In this document: in pieces, positions 35,956 to 47,902 of the stretch
How positions within the stretch are numbered: the first letter of the stretch is position 1
Layout of the letters: each line of letters begins with the position of its first letter
DNA from: Tyto alba
Lineage: Eukaryota; Chordata; Aves; Strigiformes; Tytonidae
NCBI RefSeq assembly: GCF_018691265.1
Contig: NW_024881321.1
Location: forward strand, 16,278,698 to 16,342,697
Length of the DNA stretch: 64,000 nt
Direction: 5' to 3'
Notes under the pieces: generated by a model
Database searches by the model: none
What the model saw: only the letters and a program-made list of their open reading frames with translations
What the model was told of the DNA's origin: nothing
Made by a program: the position numbers and the translations under genes

Positions 35956-38900
35956 TCAAAAACATAGTTTAGAGCACCTGTTTTATAAATGATAATATAC
36001 AATAAACAAAAGCTCAATTATACAAAATCTAATGGAAAAACTTTCTTGATTCATTTCCAGTGTTAGAATAGAGCAAAATTCTTTTAACCTAAGATCTGTT
36101 ATGTGAAAATACAAAAATGACAAGTGAGATCTTTTTACATTGACACAGTTGCTGTTGTTCTATTTGGCTCTTAAATTTTGCTGTTCATTTTGTTTACAAT
36201 GTTTATGGAGTATTTGTTAACCTAGTCTATTTTATCTCAAAGTTTCCTGCTATCTTACCACTAGACAGCTCCATTGATTCACCAGCCACAAGGCTGTTAA
36301 AATCTGCTCAAAGTGGATGCTAAATGAGATGTTAGCATTTTATTTACCAGTGTTCCAGATGTTTAAAAAATTAAGTGAATAAAAAATCCTAGTAAGTCAC
36401 ACTCAGATGAAGTTGGGAAAAGATCCAATGGCAACATAATTACTGCCAGAAGCTAACAGATGATTGGTTAGTTTTTGAAAAGGACAGAGTTAAGGAATAA
36501 AATATGAAAAATTCTTTCAATAAAGAGGGGAAATGGACAAATAAAACCAAACCAAAACCAGCCAGACTTGTGGTAGAATAGGTCTAATGTAGGAAATAAT
36601 ATTGAAATCCATATATAGATAAAATTATTATGCATTTTAGAAGACATAACCCAATTTAATATTACAATTAATAGTATTAAATTTTGACAAACAATGATAA
36701 AAAGACAAAAAACCTGTCAACCAACAAACAAAATCAAAAACCCCCAAACTCCTAAGTACTATGCCAGGAGAAATAAAATGTTCTTTTTCATTATTTTTGA
36801 AGTCTGTACAAAGTTCTAGGAATTTACAAAACTATGAATTCCCTGAATCTAGTAAGAGAGCTAACAAAACATGTAGGGAGCAACTAGTGTATGAAAGATT
36901 TCTGTAAGATTAGGACCACTAAATTATAATATCCTGCTGTAATTTCAGATGGTGTAATCCTCCTCTATAATAGCTAGAATTTTTTAGTTTTATAGTCCAC
37001 TCAAACCTGTTTGCCTGGCCTAAGCACTAAAGCAAAGCTTGGAACACATAGTTCCCAGGACTTAGCTACTACTGAGTATTTCTACAGCAAGTCAGATAGG
37101 AGCTTACATGCTTTTTTGAGTATTTGTTCAACCTAAGTGTTTCAGTAGAAAAATTCTGCCTGAGATCACAACTGTCACACCTAATGAGGACTCTTCTTTA
37201 TTCTGAAGTTCCTCTGGCGTGGAGGTAAAGACCTAAAACACATTGTTTCATCTCCTAACGCCAGTTTGGACTTCAAACTTTCCATTGATTCCCAAAGAAT
37301 AAGGCTGCAAATTCCTCTCGAGAAGTTTTTCTCCTAGAGATATTTCCCAGGAAGTTCATTCTCATTCTTTGTTGAGTGAAGACATTTTCAGGTAAATAAA
37401 GTAGAGTTTTAATGTAAAACACATCGGCATTCTTTGAGGCAAATCCCAGAATTCCTTTTGCCCCTGACATGAGGTTCTAATCACCATGCTAGGTACTCAA
37501 TATGCGCTGGGCAGATAAGAAGATAAAATGTCTCTTTTGAAGCACAAGACTGCAACTCAGACTGTATTTGATAACAAAGAACTTGTCTTTTGTTTCACTT
37601 TGGCTTTCATTCTGTGTTTTAGGGACAAGAATATTTCCTGGAAGCTGTAGTGATGTCTTTGAATTTCTTAATAACATATGAGAAAGAGCTCTAGATGTTT
37701 TAGAAATGAAGCAGAAGTGCATGGTAACGCATGTATTCTCTAAGACTTCTGTCCATATGAAGAACCTGTCAGTCAGTAATATAAGGGGAGATGTGACAGC
37801 CAACTAATAACCATGTGCTGTCTTCCTGCGTGGCTAAACAATGTTTGCAGAACACTTCGGTGCTGTACTACTTTAAAAGCATAAATTGCAACATGCTGTG
37901 TATCTGTGGTTATGTTTTTAAGAATGTTTTCATAAGAAATTACTACACTGTAGTAAGGTAGAAAAATTAATTGGAGTTTCTTCCCCTCTTCAAAAAGAAA
38001 GTTGGGATTCCTGTGATTTTATTTCAGTGTGAACAGTCACCCCAGAATTCCTTGTACTTACAGTAAAAATTTCTCCACATTTAGGGCAGGATTCATCTGA
38101 TCTACTTTAAACAGATATATTCAATCCGTATAATCCTCCTGTCAACACCCCTTCCCACCCCCCCTCAAAAAAAAAAAAAAGGAGTTAATGGAAGTATGGA
38201 AGTGTTCATGCCTGTGTCTTGGCAGTAGAAAAATGCCATCCTAATATTCATCAAAAGAAATCCTTATTAAAACCAGCATGGAAGGAGCAATCAATACTGA
38301 GATAACTGAGCCACTTAGCCACATTTTCCATTCATAACATTGTTCTCAAAATTTAAAATGACAGATTTTGATGCCTGTATGTGTAAATGGTGGAAAGACT
38401 TAAAGGAAAAACAAATAAATGCTCTTGAGTTTTTCTCACTTATTCAAGGCTACAGTTCAGAAGTCATTATTAGTCAGAAAATACATAGAAAATGAATTTT
38501 TATTTTATGGTAAAACCCACTGTATAATGGTCGATAGCAGAAAACTAATTCCAAAACATGTTTTCTCTTCCATCTATGATCAGACTCTTCTGTCATTCAC
38601 ATGAGGGAAGCAGACTGGGAAATTAAATCCTGGTTAACTCTTTGCTCCCTCTGGATTAGGTAATGTAGATTGTTTTGCCATGCCATGAATCAAATATTTC
38701 AGTCCTTCAGTGGAGACTATAGGTACTCATTATTATATACGCAAATTTCCAAAGCTTTCTCATTGCCATTCCCACACTTGTTCCCATCTTGTTATATTAC
38801 TGCAATGGTGGGAAGATTGTAGCCAACCCAAGTTGGAAAAACTTTGCAAAGTAGCAGTGGTAGCTGTGTATCTACATCAAAGTAGGACTGTGTTTATTAT

Positions 38901-39370
38901 TTTTGTTTTAAGACATTACCCAAATGCTCTAAATCCAGACTAAATTATTACAATGCTAGACAATACACAAACATTCCCTGCCCCAAGGAACTTACACGAC
39001 AGGAACACAAACACAGGAAAGATACTGATAAGGATTAGATAAAGATTACTTCTTTCTTTTTGGTCATTCAACTATGTGGTTGAAGAACTCATAAACTGTG
39101 AGTTTTAAATTAAATTTATGTTCCAAGTTGCTTACACTGTCATTTTTCTTTTTCTCCATTACTCATTTGTTGTAAATGCTGTGATGACATTCCCAGAATT
39201 GCCAGGGAATTATCTTTGAAGCAATATTTTATGACCCTCTTCTTCAGTCCTAAAAAACATACACAAGAGAGATGTAATCAAACTCATAAAAATACCTTAA
39301 TTGTGCATTCATTTAAATGACCTTTGAGATCTTCAAAATGAAGTTCAGGTTTCTGCATACTATTGGATCT

Positions 39371-39417
39371 GCTTACAACATACACCATGAAAAGCTTGTC
39401 AGGTGTATGTTGTGGGC
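39371..39417. repeat. Long near-perfect hairpin (inverted repeat)
   Basis: ACAACATACACC (39375-39386) is exactly complementary to GGTGTATGTTGT (39402-39413). Allowing two G-T wobbles the stem extends outward to 39371 and 39417, and inward by TGA/TCA (39388-39390 with 39399-39401) past a one-base bulge. That gives about 19 pairs with an 8-nt loop. It would fold well as RNA, but the stem is short for a microRNA precursor. Confidence 0.7.
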
Positions 39418-42400
39418 TTTGTTTATTTTAAAGTGCTTCTCTCAAGAGTAGCTTTGTGCCTAATAAAAGACAAATTACTTGGTGTTAGAAAAAGAAGACC
39501 CAAGCAATCAGGAGCTGTAGAAAATATTTTTGTTGTTGAAAAAGGACACCCAGTTTTAACTAAAACATTTCTGAAAGGAAGTGCAAACAAAGAAGCAATT
39601 TTAAAGGGCAAATTTTCCTAGAATCACAAAAAAGAACTAATGAAAAACTGTATTAGATACAATGAGGTTTTTCAGTCAATGACTGTTTCCTTTGTTTCAT
39701 CTATCCTTTTTTTAGCTCTTTACAGAAGTACTTTGGCTGAATAGATTAGCTGGATATCTCGGAACAAGAAAAATCCCCCCCAAACAAGAAAGAAAAACAG
39801 AACTTCCATAGGATTTTGTTAATTCAAAGAAATAATTTCCTGAAGCATATTTCTCTAGTCTTAGTTTCCTGACAGTTATATAGGGGAATGCAAGCCCAAT
39901 ACAGTCCATACAGCTGAAAAATACATATTATACTTTCAGTCACATGTGAGAGGGAATCGTCCTTCTCTACATACTAAAGGCATGACATACCCTGAGACCC
40001 GGACTTCACCCAAGCATCCTGTAATTCAGACGTTGCAAGATCACTGTAGCTCTGAGACTATCCACAGGAATCCTACACATCTCAACAGACAGTGTTTTAC
40101 ATGATGTCAGACCTTCTGGGAAGGACCTGCCTAATGTTAATGATGTAACATTGCTGCGAGGTCTGATAGAAGAGAGTGGAGGACTCTGTGTGATCAACAT
40201 CACCAACCTTATTCACAGAATAGAAGCAGACCTGGGTACATGCTGACAGGTGAATAAGCCTCATTTTTCTCTTCAACCAGGTTCAAATGCTGACGTTCAC
40301 TGAAGCATTTTTGGCAGAAAAACACTGCTTTAATCCCCTGCCTGACCTTACTCTTGCAGTCTAAGATGTATGACCACCTTCCTAAATAAAACAGCTCTAG
40401 GAAAAAAACTTGAATAATGGAAGTCTCTCCCTTGTGTCTTCATTATGTAGCTTTTGGCCCACTCACTGACTCTATTCTGGACTGCTCCAACTAGCTGTCC
40501 TCAAAATAGTGCATATTTAACCCCAGGTATGTGTCTCAAAAGACAGTCCAGGATAAGCCTGTCTTGTATGTGGCATTCTGCAACCACAGATGTTCTTCAT
40601 CTTTATCCTGGGAAACTTTGCACCCTCAGCAACCTTCAAATCCCTTCATGCCACATCCCACTGCATGCAACACAGTTTCTTCAGTTTCCTGCTATGTGAA
40701 TGCCAGTCTCTTTGCTGAGCTGCAGCAAAGCCCTTGCACTATTTAAAACGGTTTAAGTCATCAAGACATACAAAACACATGGATTAGTGCCAAACCAATA
40801 GAAACAGCACACCAGGCCCAGAGGAAATTCAGAACAGAGTGCTCCATGGTGTGGACACAACACTTTTGCTCATTCTAAGTACTACAGTTGCAAGATTCTT
40901 CACTCTGTTTGCCTGCAGGGATAGAAATCGGTCCCTTGTCTTCTTTTATTTAACAGTATTGATCTAACCAGACTATTCTGTGAACTAAGTGCTTGAGTTT
41001 TGAACGTTGTTGATAAAGAATACCCTGAACTGATGAAAAAAAAATGTAAGAAAAATGCCCAAGCCCATATAACTTGTTCTATGCAGGAAGCAGAGTAAGG
41101 CAGAATCATAGAAGAGCTGTAAAACAGTAAGACTGGCATTATTTTAGGCAACATGCACAGTATAGGAGATGGCATGTACACAGAAATAAGTAAGCAGAAA
41201 CAGCACTCAGAACAGTGTCTGTACCATTACTGCATTCCTGCTTTCATTGTGGATGCCATGTATTTATGTTTTCCTTTCCTTCTAATTTGAAAGAAGAGAG
41301 GGCAAACTACTCGGTAGCATCATATAACTATTCCTGTCTAATAAAGGCACTTCACAGCATCTTTATGCTGTTACAGAGTAATGAGTGTACCATAGCTGAG
41401 AATTATGAAATTACCACTTCAACAAAATGCAACACTGCTGCCATGAAAAGTTTATAAGCATGATAGTTCAGTTCGAAATTAATGCTAATGGGTTTTGTGT
41501 TCATTATGGAAATATCTCTCTGTATCTTAATTCATATATCAAAATTTGGTAGCTGATACATCTATCAGGCTTTCCTTGGTGCTTTTCAAAGCTTCAGAGT
41601 AGTAGTTTAACTATGTTCCTGAATTAAGATTTTGAAGTCATCAGGGTGGGAACATACAGGGAAAAAACACATTTAGAACTATAATGAGAGTAAAGGAGTG
41701 TTTTAAGTAAATGTTAAATAAACACAATTTATTAGAAATAACAAAACCTTATACATAGCAAAAATACAAATCATAACAACTTAACAATTAGGGCATTACT
41801 GCTAAAACAAAAGATCTCTTTTAGCTCTTGTTGGCAAAAGATAATAATATTGCAATTGTGATTAGAAAGTGGGGAATTTACAGGCTGTCACTGTAGGGTT
41901 TTCTAGGTGGATTTACACCTGCGATTGGCCAACTGAAAGTAGTTCAACAGCAGCATTCAGTGTTCTATAACCACTTGAAACAAAAAATAGTTCTCCATAT
42001 GGAGAGAATAATTCTGACACCACAGGTGCTGGACTGTAGATTTGTAGTTTGTGTGAGTAAAGAAGTAGCAACTACCTTTCTTACCCTAGAGATACAATCT
42101 GGATTCTATGGGTGTGACATCTGTATCATTAATTCCACTCATAGACATACCTAAGCAAGCTCTTAATTGATGAGCTGTTGTATAATTAGTGTATTGTCAT
42201 AGTACAGAACTCAGCACTGGCTGTAAAACCTGACCAGGAGCCCACATAAATACGTGGATATCTAACCCGTAGCCACAGATTGCAGTGTAGTCATTCTCTG
42301 AACACTACAAGACAAACAAGGGAGGAACTATAAATTCTATATTACAGGCAGACATTTTAAAATGCACATAACCATCCAAAGATGCAATTACATAATGCAA

Positions 42401-44134
42401 TGAGGCAGTGGGATTTTCATAGTCATCTACAGACCTAACTTTCATTTCACAAAATTTCTTAGAATTGTAATGTATACCATCTGTATCATGACAGTTTTAG
42501 AAATTTGGTGTATGGACTTTAAAGGTACACCTCTACTGGTGAATTAAGCAGTGCCTATGAATATTATATCTGTTAGAGCAGTTTCTGGCAAGATTTTGGC
42601 TAATCCAACTAGCATCCTACATGCAATTTGTGATTTCAGTTTTGAGGTTGGGTAAGTCCAGGGACAATTACCAACAGACAGTTTGCAAACATCTACCCTG
42701 CCTGGGAGAAAAAAACATCTTATTAGCATAGATATGGGTGTTCCATGCCAGAGGGCCTCAGTTCCCAGGAACATGCCCGGCCACCTTTAATTTACTTAGA
42801 TGACCGTAACCTAGATGAACTTGTTCAAAAGTTCACATAAGAAGTCTGTGTCAGAGCCAGTGATTTTGCCATATCTTAGAGTGTCTAACTCAAAAATATA
42901 AATTATACAATAAAATCACAATAAGACTTGTTTCCAAAAATACAACAATTTTTTATACTAGAAATTATTCTCTTACCATTAGAATAAGAGAGAAAATGTA
43001 AGCAGTACAAGCACTGCAGAAGACATACAAAGAAAGATCTTGTGATTAACAGAGAAACATTGCTTAAAGAAGTTTCAAAATAACATTTCTACAGAGGTAC
43101 TTATCACAGACAAGGATGGTAGAATGAAACTAGACAATACTGGAATCCATTTATTTAAGTGCCTGCAGTTATCATTTCAAGACAAATGAAGCAATAATAA
43201 ATACAGAGCATCTGAAAGAAAGATAATCTGTATCCACTGCATTTTAATAAACAGTAATCACAAAAATCAATGCAAGCACATTGGATCTGTTTTTCTATTA
43301 GTTTTCCTATTACTGTTCTCCCTTTCTCTTCTTTCACCTCCTATTTCTATCTAATGCCTGATGGAATGATCTGTAGTTCCTATTGTTTTGGTGTCTGAAC
43401 TTTTGTCTTTATTCTTTCAAAAGCTGGGCTTTAAACTTAAAAATTATTTCCTCACTTGTAGTATCAATACCACCAGTCCTAATACTTAACAAACAGGATT
43501 TTTCTTCATTTATTTTTTGCAATCAATAGGCCAGAACTGCTTCTTGTTAATTTTAATCAGTATTAGGGTGATCCAGAAGGATAACACTTCCCACCATGAA
43601 GTCTGGGAAGGACAAAGTGGTTCAGTAATAGAAGTCAGATAAATTTATTTTAAAAGTGTACTCTGTCTCCACCCAATTTTAAAACACCGCTAGGTAAGCA
43701 TAAGATCAAATGTTACTGATATTTACTAAAATCATGATTATTCTTCCAGGCAATTAAAAAGATTTCAGAAAAGTCAACATTTACTGGAAAATACAAATAC
43801 TTTTCCTTCCAACAAATATGACTATGTATCAAATTAACCACTGAAATTCAAGCATAATAAACAAATTCACAGAAATAATGAAAAAATAAAAATCTGAATC
43901 TAATTTAATGCACGTTTGTACCTATGTAGGAATGAGAAAGAAAAATTTGTCTGCTGGGTAGAAAATAAAAGTAGAGTAAAATTATTTAAAATGATTTTCA
44001 ATCAAATAGGATTCTGGTTTTAAAAAGTAAGCCAGGTGTCTCCAGAAACAATTTGTTTCATCCTAAAGTAGATGCTTAAATGAGAAGGCTTAAATTATCT
44101 TCTGTATATATCTGTCTCTCTCTGTTTACTACAG

Positions 44135-44321
44135 AGGATGCAGAGGATCTTGACATTTAACTCTTATACAGCTAAAGCCATGTGTATGAATCACATTCTA
44201 CAGAAAAACAGTAGGATATTAGAATGACAGATAATAGGAAGAAAGACAGATTACTCTCTCAACCACTGCCCAGAAAGAGGGAATTACTGGAAATTGTACA
44301 GAGTGCTCCCCTTTGTGTCAG
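44135..44321 (+). other. Exon-like interval with strong splice signals
   Basis: The left edge is a pyrimidine-rich tract ending TTTACTACAG at 44134. The right edge is a perfect donor consensus, CAG|GTAAGT, at 44319-44327. The 187-bp interval is not open in any plus-strand frame, so it could only be a non-coding (lncRNA or UTR) exon. Paired strong signals at exon-like distance are suggestive but occur by chance in long introns and deserts. Confidence 0.25.
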
Positions 44322-46310
44322 GTAAGTGCAAGCATCCTAAGGACAGTGCAAACCTGAATTTTCCTTCAGGAAGTACAGCTGGATCAGCTCAAAGCTGGCA
44401 ATGAGGTCATATCTAAAAAGAAGGAAGTAAAGTAGCTTTGGCCTTCAATCCATCCAACACAGCAGCACAGATGAAACCATTTTCCCTGGTAGCTTAACAT
44501 GCCCATTTTGCTATTATTTACTGTGATGGTACCAGAGGATTAAGTAAAAATGGGAACCACATGTGTTAGACACTGTATAAAATAACAAATGGATCTTCTC
44601 CAAAGGGCTTTCAACCTTAGTAATAGATGGACAAAATAAGGAAAAGGGTTATGATCCACAAACAGGCAATAAACATGTTAATTCCTAAAGTGTCTTGATG
44701 GATTTTGTTTGAATTAGATTGTTTTAGATGAAAGAAAATATCAAAAAAGTACAGTAAGACAAAAATAGGGAAAAAAAGTTTGATGAGCAACTATGGAATA
44801 CTGATGCAATGAAAACATTAAGAATGTATGGACAGAAATGGCGACTTGGTGTAGAAAAGCAACTATACCTATTATGATATGCCATGAACCATTGGCTTAT
44901 CTGTTTGTTTGATTTATTTTTTCTTTTTATTTCCTCTAAGTTGTGTGAAGGCAGATGAAAGGAATCACAACATGGATTTGAGTGCCCCCAGAATATGTGT
45001 GAGATGGTCTCCTCACTAACTATTTTTAAAAGGAGAGCTAGAGGATGACACAAATAAGCCAAACATAGCTTCCATGTGCAAAAGTTTGAGTTTCATATGT
45101 CTTTGTAGCTGCATCAGCTTCAACTTCCATATGTTAGTTTGTACTCCATGTTGATATTTCAACAAATGACTTGTATCACAGCTGTGGTAGGCAGATTCTT
45201 ACATATAAATTAACACTGTTAATGTCAAGTATCCAAGGTTCAGTGCTGACCATCATTTCATATTATGTCATGTAAAGACTTCAGATATCATGTCCCTATG
45301 TTGCCTGTTTTTACTGACAACCAAGCATCTTAAGCATTGTAGCATTTTGTCAGTTCAGCAGATCCAAAGCCATCCATCACTGCTGTTATTTCTGTCATAT
45401 GCATTTAATTTCAGCATCAGCCAACAGTCTGCAGTCTTGGTTACTGATCAGTATCATCACAACTGTCAAATGGGGAGTAAATTTTTTTCACTCCAAAAGT
45501 TGGTTAATGTAATGTTTGATATAGATACTTTCCTTAAGTTTTGTATACCATGTTTTATATTTGAGTATGGGAGTATTTCCATCACGATGTTTCATAATTC
45601 ATTTACATTATTAACATCTTTTTAGACACTTTAAGCATCAATATTGGGTGTTCCGAGTTTGTTTCTTTTCTTCTTCCTGAGAGTCACAATCCAAAAAACA
45701 TGAGCTTCCTGAAATCAACAGCAGGGTTCCAGGAGATCCTACAGTTTTAAACACAACTGATTTTAAAGACATATAAAACAACCCATGGAAGTTTCACTGA
45801 AGTATTGGCATGACAACTTATTTTGATTTCAAAGTTAAGATTCTTTTTTTCATTTTTTCTGTGAAGATGAATGAAAATTATTTAGGAAAGTACCCAAACA
45901 AAGTTTAAATCCCATAATCTCAGACTGTGGTCTAGTAAACTTCTGGAATAGGATAGAAACAGTTGTATTAACAAGCAGTTTGAACTACTGCTTATTTTTT
46001 TTTCAGAGACATCTTTTTACAAAAGCCTGATCTTCAAACCTCTTTGAAAACAATTAAATTAAATTTTAAAGGGGGAGGACTGACTCAGAGCACAGATCAA
46101 GTGGATTTATTTAAAGGGGTGGCTCAAAATTCAAGTTCTAAAGCCTAACATTCAAGGATTCTTGCAATGTGGAAGGATATTAGTCCTGGGTTGAGTGAGT
46201 AATGGAGTTTTTTTGGTGGCAGGGGAGGGAGCTATAGGGGCGGCCCCCTCTGAGAAGCTTCTTGAAGCTCCCTCAGCTCCAAGTCAGCTCCACTTCTGTT
46301 TGGGAAATTG

Positions 46311-46347
46311 AGCCAATCGGCTGTGCCTCTGCGATAACGTATTTAAG
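46311..46347 (+). promoter_or_regulatory. LTR promoter: CCAAT and TATA-like boxes
   Basis: AGCCAAT at 46311-46317 and TATTTAAG at 46340-46347. Transcription would be expected to start about 25-30 bp further on, near 46370. The boxes look intact, so this LTR could act as an alternative promoter or enhancer; activity is an inference. Confidence 0.6.
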
Positions 46348-46670
46348 AAGGGACGTGGTGACGGGCAGTCAGACTTGTGAGGAGGACTTGATGCAGCTGT
46401 GTGAACACCAAGGTCAGTGGAGGAACGGAGGAAGAAAGGAGGGGGGAGGTGTGCCGGAGCAGAGACCCCCCTGTATCCTGTGGTGAGACGGCAGGGCGGC
46501 CCCCCCCTGCCACCCATGAAGATCTACGGTGGAGCAGACATTGATTTATGGCCTGTGGCTTCCGCACAGATAATCAAGGTTCTGTGCCCGAAGAAGGCCG
46601 GGGTCTTGTGGGAAAAGGTAGCCCCGCTGCTGTAATTCAGAGCTGGGAGGATTGCAGCACCCGGGGGTGT

Positions 46671-46804
46671 CCCATGCCGGAGCAGCTCGGGAAGGGCTGC
46701 AGCTGTGGGAGGGAATCCAGTCGGAGAAAGTTGGTGACCCATGACGGAGCAGTGTGGGGAACGCTGCGGCACATGGGAGGGACTCATGTCAGAGAAAGTT
46801 TGTG
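46671..46804 (+). repeat. 67-bp tandem repeat within LTR (2 copies)
   Basis: Two diverged units begin CCCATGCCGGAGCAG (46671) and CCCATGACGGAGCAG (46738) and end in CGGAGAAAGTTGGTG and CAGAGAAAGTTTGTG. GGAGCAG-type repeats are a known trait of this avian LTR family, and copy number often differs between LTRs. Confidence 0.75.
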
Positions 46805-47060
46805 GAGGACTGTCTCCTGTGAGAGGGGGACCACGGTGGATCAGGGGGAAGAAGTTCCAGGAGCTCCCCCCACTGAAGATGGAGAAAGCATCAACACTGG
46901 CTGCACCCCCCATTCCCTGTCCCTGCGCTGCTGGGGGAGCAGGTAGAGGTACTGGGAGCAAAGCTGATCCCGGGAAGAAGGGAGGGGTGGGGGGAAGGTG
47001 TTCTCAAGATGTGACAGTGTTTCTCACTGTCCTGCTCTGTTACGTGTTGTTAGTGTCTGT

Positions 47061-47066
47061 AATAAA
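47061..47066 (+). terminator. LTR polyadenylation signal AATAAA
   Basis: AATAAA followed by a T/TG-rich stretch (about 47069-47085) inside the LTR, the expected arrangement for retroviral transcript 3' ends. Confidence 0.6.
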
Positions 47067-47837
47067 TGTATGTTCTTTTTTTCTTCCCCTAACGAGTTTG
47101 CCTTTTGCTTGTGACCATAAAGGAGGATATTTTTTTTCCCCATCCTAGTCCTATCTCAAACCCCAAGCATGGCTTTCTGTCCCTTCTTATTGCCGGAAGA
47201 GAAGGGAGAGGGAGTGGCTGCGTGGTGGTTGGCTGCTGAACAGGCTCAAACCACGACAGTGGTAAACATCAAGAAGTGCTATGCAGCTCTGCACAAAACC
47301 AAAAACTACCAGGGACTAAGGTGATGCTCACACAGTAATGTGCTCATGATCTGAGGACACAAAACCCAAACATCAGAATCCTAATGTATTGAAAAATAAA
47401 AATACTATTTAAATATCTTGTGATTTAAATAAGCTTAATGATTTCTTAGATATTTCTTATCACTGACAATTTTTTTTCTAACTTTTTTTCTTTTTATAGT
47501 TGCATTGTGGTAAGTGAAAATTTACTCAAAACCCCAGTCATTTAGAACCTAACACAGTTGCCCATAACTTAAATTCTAACTGAAATTATTGTCAAAGTTT
47601 CAAATGAAAAGGTGCTATTCCCCATACCTGAGGAACAGACGCAGACACAAACTGAAAATTGAATAAGCATATATCTTTGAAATACAAAGCAAAAAAAGAA
47701 AAAAGCAGATATTATGAATACCACAGATCTGATTTCTTAACTATGGCTAAGACGAAAAAGGATAATAAAGATGACTCTTCACTAGATAAATTTATTTATT
47801 TAATATATATATGGATCTCAGAAATTGTTGGTCTTAT

Positions 47838-47902
47838 TTTTAAATATAATAATAGGATTTTGAAATATAATAATAGAACTTTGAAATATAATAATAGATT
47901 TT
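47838..47902 (+). repeat. 20-21-bp tandem repeat (3 copies)
   Basis: Three copies of a TTTGAAATATAATAATAGA-type unit, the first slightly diverged (47841-47860, 47861-47881, 47882-47901). The 119-codon frame at 47659-48018 passes through it and is asparagine/tyrosine-rich because of it. Confidence 0.85.

Larger units (their letters stand above)
35956..46181. other. AT-rich non-coding stretch
   Basis: Mostly single-copy-looking. Slightly GC-richer segments at about 40.0-40.7 kb have short frames on both strands with no recognisable motif. Listed separately: a hairpin at 39.4 kb and an exon-like interval at 44.1-44.3 kb. An A run after a C run (about 38156-38180) is simple sequence. Confidence 0.5.
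46182..47258 (+). mobile_element. Avian ERVL-like solo LTR, well preserved
   Basis: About 1.08 kb of GC-rich sequence inside AT-rich DNA. It starts AGTCCTGGGTTGAG, the expected TGTCCTGGGTTG end with its first base changed, and finishes CTCAAACCACGACA at 47258, giving imperfect terminal inverted repeats. In order it has a CCAAT box (46311), a TATA-like TATTTAAG (46340), purine-rich leader-like sequence, repeated CCATG.CGGAGCAG units (46671-46804), an AATAAA at 47061, a T-rich block and a U5-like end. CCAAT-TATA spacing equals that in the LTR at 16.15 kb. No retroviral internal sequence adjoins it, so it is a solo LTR formed by recombination. No 5-bp target duplication was found (left ATATT, right GTGGT). 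Frames of 132-145 codons inside it are GC-rich artefacts. Confidence 0.85.

Noticed and set aside
40281..40296. GGTTCAAATGC resembling a tRNA B box
   Set aside because: No matching A box and no acceptor stem.
40006..40746. Cluster of 66-81-codon frames on both strands
   Set aside because: Slightly GC-richer DNA, no motif, no splice-site pairing that would make an exon.
46524..47148. Overlapping 132-145-codon frames on both strands
   Set aside because: They lie entirely inside the ERVL-like LTR, whose GC-rich composition removes stop codons. They do not resemble any retroviral protein.
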